DNA of 64,000 nucleotides, taken from Lingula anatina (taxonomy: Eukaryota; Brachiopoda; Lingulata; Lingulida; Lingulidae). Under the pieces are notes generated by a model that saw nothing but the letters and a program-made list of their open reading frames with translations, ran no database searches and had not been told where the DNA came from. Position numbers and translations under genes: made by a program. Location: NCBI RefSeq assembly GCF_001039355.2, contig NW_019774380.1, positions 57,176 through 121,175 on the forward strand, in the 5' to 3' direction. Of the stretch, positions 57,995 through 64,000 are shown piece by piece; position 1 is the first letter of the stretch; every line of letters starts with the position of its first letter.

Positions 57995-60900
57995 GGAAAG
58001 GGAAATTATCAACAGGTTATTAGAACTCACCAAAGCCTATCCAGACTCAGGTATGGGCAGCTTCCTGGAAAATGAAGAATGTAGTGAAATTTTTAAAGTA
58101 TGCTATATGTTGAAAAGTATCATCAGCTAATACTTTCACATGCAAATAGCTTGTAAAATAAACTGATGCGTACTAGCCAATATTCCAACTACTTAGCCTG
58201 CCTTCATCAGGGACTGAGGACTGATAACTGTCAGTATGAACTGATTTTGTCAGCTCCTCACTCCAAGCCCCTCCCCTTCATCCGCTGTTTATAATAATAA
58301 TAATAATATGTATTGTTTAAATTATAGAATTAATATTGTAATAACATTTATGTAAACACAAAATATTTTTCATAAAAATTTAAACTTTGCATAAGATCTT
58401 TCGTTCTAACAGTCTTTAATTCTCTGAAAGCCTGAAACTCCTTAAGGTAATCACCTATAAAGACATCCTGACTCGAAAAATAGGTTTTTTTTACTTCTTC
58501 AATTTTTTTTTTTCAAATTATTGTGAGAATCTATTCCACAGCTCACCTTATGTTCAAGGAACAAATCCTCTGTCATCATGAGAAGCTCGCATTCTGGAAG
58601 CAAACACACAAAAACCTTTGCCATTTGTTTCCTCTGGGCACGCAATTTATCCCTGAAGACTTTGAACACTTCGCTTCTATGACAAGCCTCAATGTGCATT
58701 CTCATATCTGAAAGGGCCATAAAATTTTTTTGTTAATTGGAATTGTTTGTCCATGTGTCTGTCTTAGCTTGTTTGTCTCTCTGTGTGTCTGTCTGTCAGG
58801 CAGTCTGCCTAAATGTTTATGTACGTGTATCCTTAAAATTATTCAATAAAAACTGAATATATGGATGCATGCCAAGGGCAGATGGGGGCCATCTTCTGAG
58901 TTATCTGGAAGACAGTCAGAATTTTTCAAGTTTACATTGACTGGCATCTAATTTTTTCTGTCTGAAGACATTCAAAAATGGAGGATGAATCAACAAAGAT
59001 AAGTTGAAAGACTCAGAAAATATCTCTGAATCCTCCCCTGCATACACTGTGTATGTTTGTGTTATTCTTTTCTCACCTTTTAAATTTGCAGACTCAAACT
59101 GACATGAATAAGAGGGTTTCTTGTACCCAATCCCAGGATAACACTGGTAGGAATGTTCTGCCTGAAAAATATAGGATAACACTAGTAGGAATGTTCTGCC
59201 TGAAAAACATAGGATAACACTGGTAGGAATGTTCTGCCTGAAAAACATAGGATAACACTGGTAGGAATGGTCTGCCTGAAAAACATAGGATAACATTGGT
59301 AGGAATGGTCTACCTGAAAAACATAGGATAACACTGGTACGAATGTTCCGCCTGAAATAAACATAGGATAACACTGGTAGGAATGCTGTGTCTGAAAAAC
59401 ATAGGATAACACCTGTAGGAATGTTCTGCCTGAAAAACATAGGATACCACTGGTAGGAATGTTCTGCCTGAAAAATATAGGACAACACTGGTAGGAATGT
59501 TCTGCGTGAGAATTATCCTGGATCCGCCCCTTTACACATTCTTTTACTAGGGGGCATAACACTGTTGGCCAACTGTAATGTGTTATGTGTTTTTCTTGTT
59601 AGCTCATTGTACTGTACCTTTATGCATTTGAAAAGAAGATTTCATTAAACTGATTCCTTTTAAATAATCACAAAAATGGCAAATCAATAGGTCTATAGAG
59701 ATATTGACACTTATAAGGTAATGTAGTAGTTTTTTGGGCCATTTTCTTTTATTATGACCAAGTCCACTTGTGCATAGACTACCTAAAGTTTTGAAGAGAA
59801 AATGACACTAATGACTTGCCTCGTGTTTTAACAGCTCTTCTTTGGATGGCTTGATAGTGGGGCAATTGATTGATGGGCACACATACAAAGTTTGGTGTTT
59901 ATCATTGGACCTTAAGCAGCCGAAGACCAGCCACTCCTGGCCTTTGTGGTCTGTCTGGAAGTGCATGCGCATTCCTAAACAAAAATAAACAATGGTGAAT
60001 TAAATTATAAATCTTTTTATTGAAAAATTGTCATGTTTAAAGATGTAAAAAAAGTAAACCATTCCTTAAGAGGTACTTTTTTTTTCATGAGGATCCAATC
60101 CTTCAAAGGACTTTGATTATATGACTGCCTTGGTCACATGACTTACTTGACCACATTTAAACTCTTTAAAAACAAATTGAACTGCTCCTTTACCCCAAAC
60201 AATTTGATTTCATGAAAAAGAAAATGATGGCATACTTATCTGGTACGATAATTAAGAAAATTACTAACTGTCAAGGTCGTCAGAAATATAGCCATCTCTA
60301 CAGTAAAAACACTGCTGAACTCTTCCTTTTTTTGCCTGCTTGACACGTGGCTTAAAATTGACTGAACCATCTTCAACTAGAAGTGATAAAAAAATTGGAA
60401 ACTCAACACTACAACTGACAACATCTAGGAGTGATTTCTGAAAGCTACTGAAAAAGTTTGCCATAGACTTCAAACTCTGGTTGAAGAAGAGCCACCCTTC
60501 CTGTGACTGGATAAAATCAAGTCTTCAGTCAAACATTTTAAAGTTAAAACTATCAAGTTATTCTGCCCTCCTCATACAAAAAGTAAAATGTTAACGCTTC
60601 ATGGCAATTTTTAATAGGCTATTCATTTTTTTAAATAAAACAAGTAAAAATTAAGTCTATTGCACATAGAAGCAACATGTAACTATTTGCCGTGATAAAA
60701 TAAATACACTGTACATGAGGTAGAGTAAAGCACCTTGCCCTTNACTCAAACTGACATGAATAAGAGGGTTTCTTGTACCCAATCCCAGGATAACACTGGT
60801 AGGAATGTTCTGCCTGAAAAATATAGGATAACACTAGTAGGAATGTTCTGCCTGAAAAACATAGGATAACACTGGTAGGAATGTTCTGCCTGAAAAACAT

Positions 60901-63900
60901 AGGATAACACTGGTAGGAATGGTCTGCCTGAAAAACATAGGATAACATTGGTAGGAATGGTCTACCTGAAAAAACATAGGATAACACTGGTAGGAATGTT
61001 CTGCCTGAAATAAACATAGGATAACACTGGTAGGAATGCTGTGTCTGAAAAACATAGGATAACACCTGTAGGAATGTTCTGCCTGAAAAACATAGGATAC
61101 CACTGGTAGGAATGTTCTGCCTGAAAAATATAGGACAACACTGGTAGGAATGTTCTGCGTGAGAATTATCCTGGATCCGCCCCTTTACACATTCTTTTAC
61201 TAGGGGGCATAACACTGTTGGCCAACTGTAATGTGTTATGTGTTTTTCTTGTTAGCTCATTGTACTGTACCTTTATGCATTTGAAAAGAAGATTTCATTA
61301 AACTGATTCCTTTTTAAATAATCACAAAAATGGCAAATCAATAGGTCTATAGAGATATTGACACTTATAAGGTAATGTAGTAGTTTTTTGGGCCATTTTC
61401 TTTTATTATGACCAAGTCCACTTGTGCATAGACTACCTAAAGTTTTGAAGAGAAATTGACACTAATGACTTGCCTCGTGTTTTAACAGCTCTTCTTTGGA
61501 TGGCTTGATAGTGGGGCAATTGATTGATGGGCACACATACAAAGTTTGGTGTTTATCATTGGACCTTAAGCAGCCAAAGACCAGCCACTCCTGGCCTTTG
61601 TGGTCTGTCTGGAAGTGCATGCGCATTCCTAAACAAAAATAAACAATGGTGAATTAAATTATAAATCTTTTTATTGAAAAATTGTCATGTTTAAAGATGT
61701 AAAAAAAGTAAACCATTCCTTAAGAGGTACTTTTTTTTTCATGAGGATCCAATCCTTCAAAGGACTTTGATCATATGACTGCCTTGGTCACATGACTTAC
61801 TTGACCACATTTAAACTCTTTAAAAACAAATAAAACTGCTCCTTTACCCCAAACAATTTGATTTCATGAAAAAGAAAATGATGGCATACTTATCTGGTAT
61901 GATAATTAAGAAAATTACTAACTGTCAAGGTCGTCAGAAATATAGTCATCTCTACAGTAAAAACACTGCTGAACTCTTCCTTTTTTTGCCTGCTTGATAC
62001 GTGGCTTAAAATTGACTGAACCATCTTCAACTAGAAGTGATAAAAAAAATCGAAACTCAACACTACAACTGACAACATCTAGGAGTGATTTCTGAAAGCT
62101 ACTGAAAAAGTTTGCCATAGACTTCAAACTCTGGTTGAAGAAGAGCCACCCTTCCTGTGACTGAATAAAATCAAGTCTTCAGTCAAACATTTTCAAGTTA
62201 AAACTATCAAGTTATTCTGCCCTCCTCATACAAAAAGTAAAATGTTAACACTTCATAGCAATTTTTAATAGGGTATTCATTTTTTTTAAATAAAACAAGT
62301 GAAAATTAAGTCTATTGCACATAGAAGCAACATGTAACTATTTGCCGTGATAAAATAAATACACTGTACATGAGGTAGAGTAAAGCACCTTGCCCTTATT
62401 CCATACCTTCAACTGAAAACTCTTCTACAACCTCCTGTCTGCTTAAGATAGTTTGTTTTCTACGACTTGAAGGAAACAAAGGAGAGACAGCATGGGTTAG
62501 CATCTTTTCATAAGGGTCTTGACCATGGAGATATTTTCCTGTGGTCTCGGATGTATGGCATCCGCTGCTATCAAATTCAATGTCCTCCTGTAGGGGTTTG
62601 GAAGACTCCAAGTCCGAGTCAGACATACTTTTATTTGTTTCTTTTTCTTCCTTTCTCTGTAATCTCATCTGATGTTCCAATATCTCAGATGAAATTGAAC
62701 CACTGGTGTCATGGTCAAGATAGACCAATGGTTCATTAAAACTGCTGCTCCCCCTGGTATGGACAGGTAGTTCTGTACTTATTTCATTCATGGCATGGAA
62801 TAGGTCTCTTGAATCCACGTTTCCTGAGTCAGACTCAATATCAAGATCTTTATTGTGTCCACTGTCCTTCCCCAGGTGCCTCAGGCTCATTTGAGTAAGT
62901 GCTTTTTCTTTTTTAATCTTTTTTCTTTTCTTAACATCCACTGGCTTGAAAACGACCCTTCCACTGTCTAAGTGACTATGCCTGCTGAAGTCTAAAATTT
63001 CACATGCTCTGTCCTCACAACAGTACATTTTACTGGCTAATCTTGACTGCCGTTTATCCAAATTGACAATGACTGGCTCCCAATTGCAGTGAGTATCCAG
63101 GATGTGGCTTTTGACATCTATACCTAGAACAGACTTGTAATCACAGTAATAACACTTGTAACCTAAAGACCACCGTGACAGGACTTCACCTAACCTTCTC
63201 TGGTCCTCTTTTGCTTCATGTTCATGTGGCACATCCTCCCTTTCTGATTTATGTCTACCCTCTTGCTCGATTTCTTGAGCTGAGTCAAGAGAATAGAAGG
63301 GATTAGTTGGTTCTGCACTTATTTCATTCATGGTGTGGAATGAGTCTTCTGAATTTGAATCTTCCCCTCTTTTTCTTTTACCCAAAGTTACCTTTGTGTA
63401 AGCCCTTAGCTCCTCTTGGAAAGAATCCTTTGAACCTGAATCTAAGGTTTCTGAGTCAGATTCAACACCAAAGCCCTTTTCAGGTCCAATGCCACGTCTA
63501 AGGTTATTCCCACGGTCATCTCTCCTTCTTGGTTGGGTGAGTATTATTTCTTTTTTAATCCTGTTTCTCCTAACAATATCCGCACTTTGGAAAATAACCT
63601 GTCCATTTGAATGAATATGCTTGTTGAGGTTGAAAATGTCACAGGTTCTTTTCTTACAAAAAAACATTTTACTAGCTAATTTTCCCCGCAATCTATCCAA
63701 ATTGACCATTACTGGGTTGGAATTTATGTGAACATCCAAGATGTGCATTTTGATATCCATACTTTGCAAGGACTGGTAATCACAGTACTTACACTTATAA
63801 CCTAGAGAAGACTGTAATAGCCTCTCATCTGAAAAAAAGTTTCTCTGAACCTTTGTTGTTTCATATATATGTGGCACCCCTTGTGATTCACTTCTATCTT

Positions 63901-64000
63901 CTTGCACCATTTCTTGAGATTCAGAACTTTTCCAATCTTCCTCGTCTTGGTCAATTTTTATCAAACTCTCATTTACAATAATATCACAATCAGTGTCATT
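57598..64000 (-). CDS. C2H2 zinc-finger protein, 5' end outside window
   Basis: A long exon (64,000-62,407, still open at the edge) carries two copies of a unit with a C-x2-C-x12-H-x4-H finger (CKYCDYQS...HILDVH; CYYCDYKS...HILDTH), then VNLD, LASKM and a C-x4-C...H segment. Downstream exons add related fingers: about 62,154-61,923 (QQCFYC), 61,628-61,474 (MRMHFQTDH; CPSINC), 59,161-59,077, 58,707-58,547 (MRMHIEACH; CLLPEC), 58,064-58,031, 57,895-57,857 and 57,724-57,598 (stop). Acidic Ser-rich linkers and KKRKKIKKEK patches suggest a nuclear regulator. The phase of the long exon's junction with the next is ambiguous. The 155-nt exon ends at a GC donor (GAG|GCAAGT). Reaching the last three exons in frame needs a 13-nt microexon. 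Exons at 60,506-60,269, 59,974-59,820 and 60,813-60,744 are assembly copies. Confidence 0.8.
57922..57992. repeat. CT-run plus CA-run microsatellite
   Basis: Compound dinucleotide array in an intron of the zinc-finger gene. Confidence 0.95.
58055..58067 (-). other. Placeholder for splice-acceptor region of the 34-nt zinc-finger exon
   Basis: The acceptor TTTTCCAG precedes the exon starting at 58,064. Joined directly to the 58,707-58,547 exon it reads EAAHT-stop, which completes a C-x4-C-x12-H-x4-H finger and ends the protein. Joined through the microexon it reads SCPYLSLDRL and continues. Confidence 0.5.
58455..58467 (-). other. Candidate 13-nt microexon of the zinc-finger gene
   Basis: GATGTCTTTATAG is preceded by TTTTTCGAGTCAG and followed by GTGATT. 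Its length (one more than a multiple of three) converts the phase-0 end of the 58,707-58,547 exon into the phase needed by the exons at 58,064, 57,895 and 57,724, adding DVFI and one shared codon. Inferred from phase and splice sites only. Confidence 0.45.
59137..59510 (-). repeat. 38-bp minisatellite made of 3' splice sites
   Basis: About ten units of roughly 38 bp. On the minus strand each reads CCTATGTTTTTCAG then GCAGAACATTCCTACCAG. The last unit is the real acceptor of the zinc-finger exon starting at 59,161 (AEHSYQCYPG). The array is open in several frames. A remnant of MITE family 2 (TGGATCCGCCCC) sits at its upstream edge. Confidence 0.9.
60788..61162 (-). repeat. 38-bp minisatellite, second (probably allelic) copy
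   Basis: The same ten-unit array as at 59,137-59,510 with a few base and indel differences, inside the flanking false duplication. Confidence 0.9.

Larger units (their letters stand above)
59092..62397. repeat. Near-identical 1.65 kb copies flanking a single N (probable false duplication)
   Basis: 59,092-60,742 and 60,744-62,397 match end to end with few differences and meet at one N (60,743). The right copy starts inside the exon that begins at 60,813, truncating it, and the left copy stops about 10 bp short of the long zinc-finger exon. Two copies of three exons in this order would not make a sensible transcript, so an unmerged contig overlap is favoured. Confidence 0.87.

Noticed and set aside
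59137-59510. CRISPR-like appearance of the regular 38-bp repeats
   Set aside because: Units are contiguous with no spacers, the locus is in an animal gene, and each unit is a splice acceptor.
58916-59562. Open frames of 126-190 codons with repeated SYQCYP and FFRQN words (also at 60,631-61,215)
   Set aside because: They are readings of the 38-bp minisatellite across an intron-exon border. Only the last unit joins a real exon.

Overview
The window is eukaryotic genomic DNA, most likely from a marine invertebrate; I cannot name the phylum. It is AT-rich, dense in microsatellites, homopolymer runs and short inverted-repeat transposons. Its genes are split by GT-AG introns, and it carries an animal-type tRNA-Lys(CTT), tandem sarcoplasmic calcium-binding protein (SCP) genes and a Golgi carbohydrate sulfotransferase. 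There are no operons, Shine-Dalgarno sites or prokaryotic genes. Exon calls below come from hand-matching splice sites and reading phase, not from transcripts.

Layout. 1-4.97 kb: repeats, including a 1.4 kb inverted-repeat element, and a broken duplicate of a sulfotransferase 3' end. 5.25-7.39 kb (-): a two-exon HNK-1/chondroitin-type sulfotransferase. 9.45-15.6 kb (-): an unidentified secreted-protein gene whose 3' end is not resolved, with tRNA-Lys(CTT) in its first intron. 19.7-34.6 kb (-): three complete SCP genes (A, B, C), each with 24/163/410-nt coding exons and a TATA-like element. 35.6-52.4 kb (-): one large gene for a secreted Cys-rich protein built from about two dozen in-phase exons, each adding one 8-Cys unit, and showing nested tandem amplification. 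55.1-56.6 kb (+): a four-exon gene for a 139-residue Cys/Tyr-rich secreted protein that I do not recognise. 57.6-64.0 kb (-): the 3' part of a multi-exon C2H2 zinc-finger gene that runs off the right edge. One of its 3' splice sites has become a 38-bp minisatellite.

Assembly warning. Three single-N joins (23,104; 41,079; 60,743) are each flanked by 1.6-2.4 kb near-identical copies, and two of the Ns cut through exons. A 25-N gap at 54,550 also has duplicated flanks. These are best read as unmerged overlapping contig ends or alleles, not real tandem duplications. They inflate the apparent copy number of three Cys-rich exons, one SCP promoter with exon 1, and three zinc-finger exons.

The most novel-looking content is the Cys-rich exon array, the small Cys/Tyr-rich secreted protein, and the splice-acceptor minisatellite. 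No multi-gene system linking these loci can be shown from the sequence.
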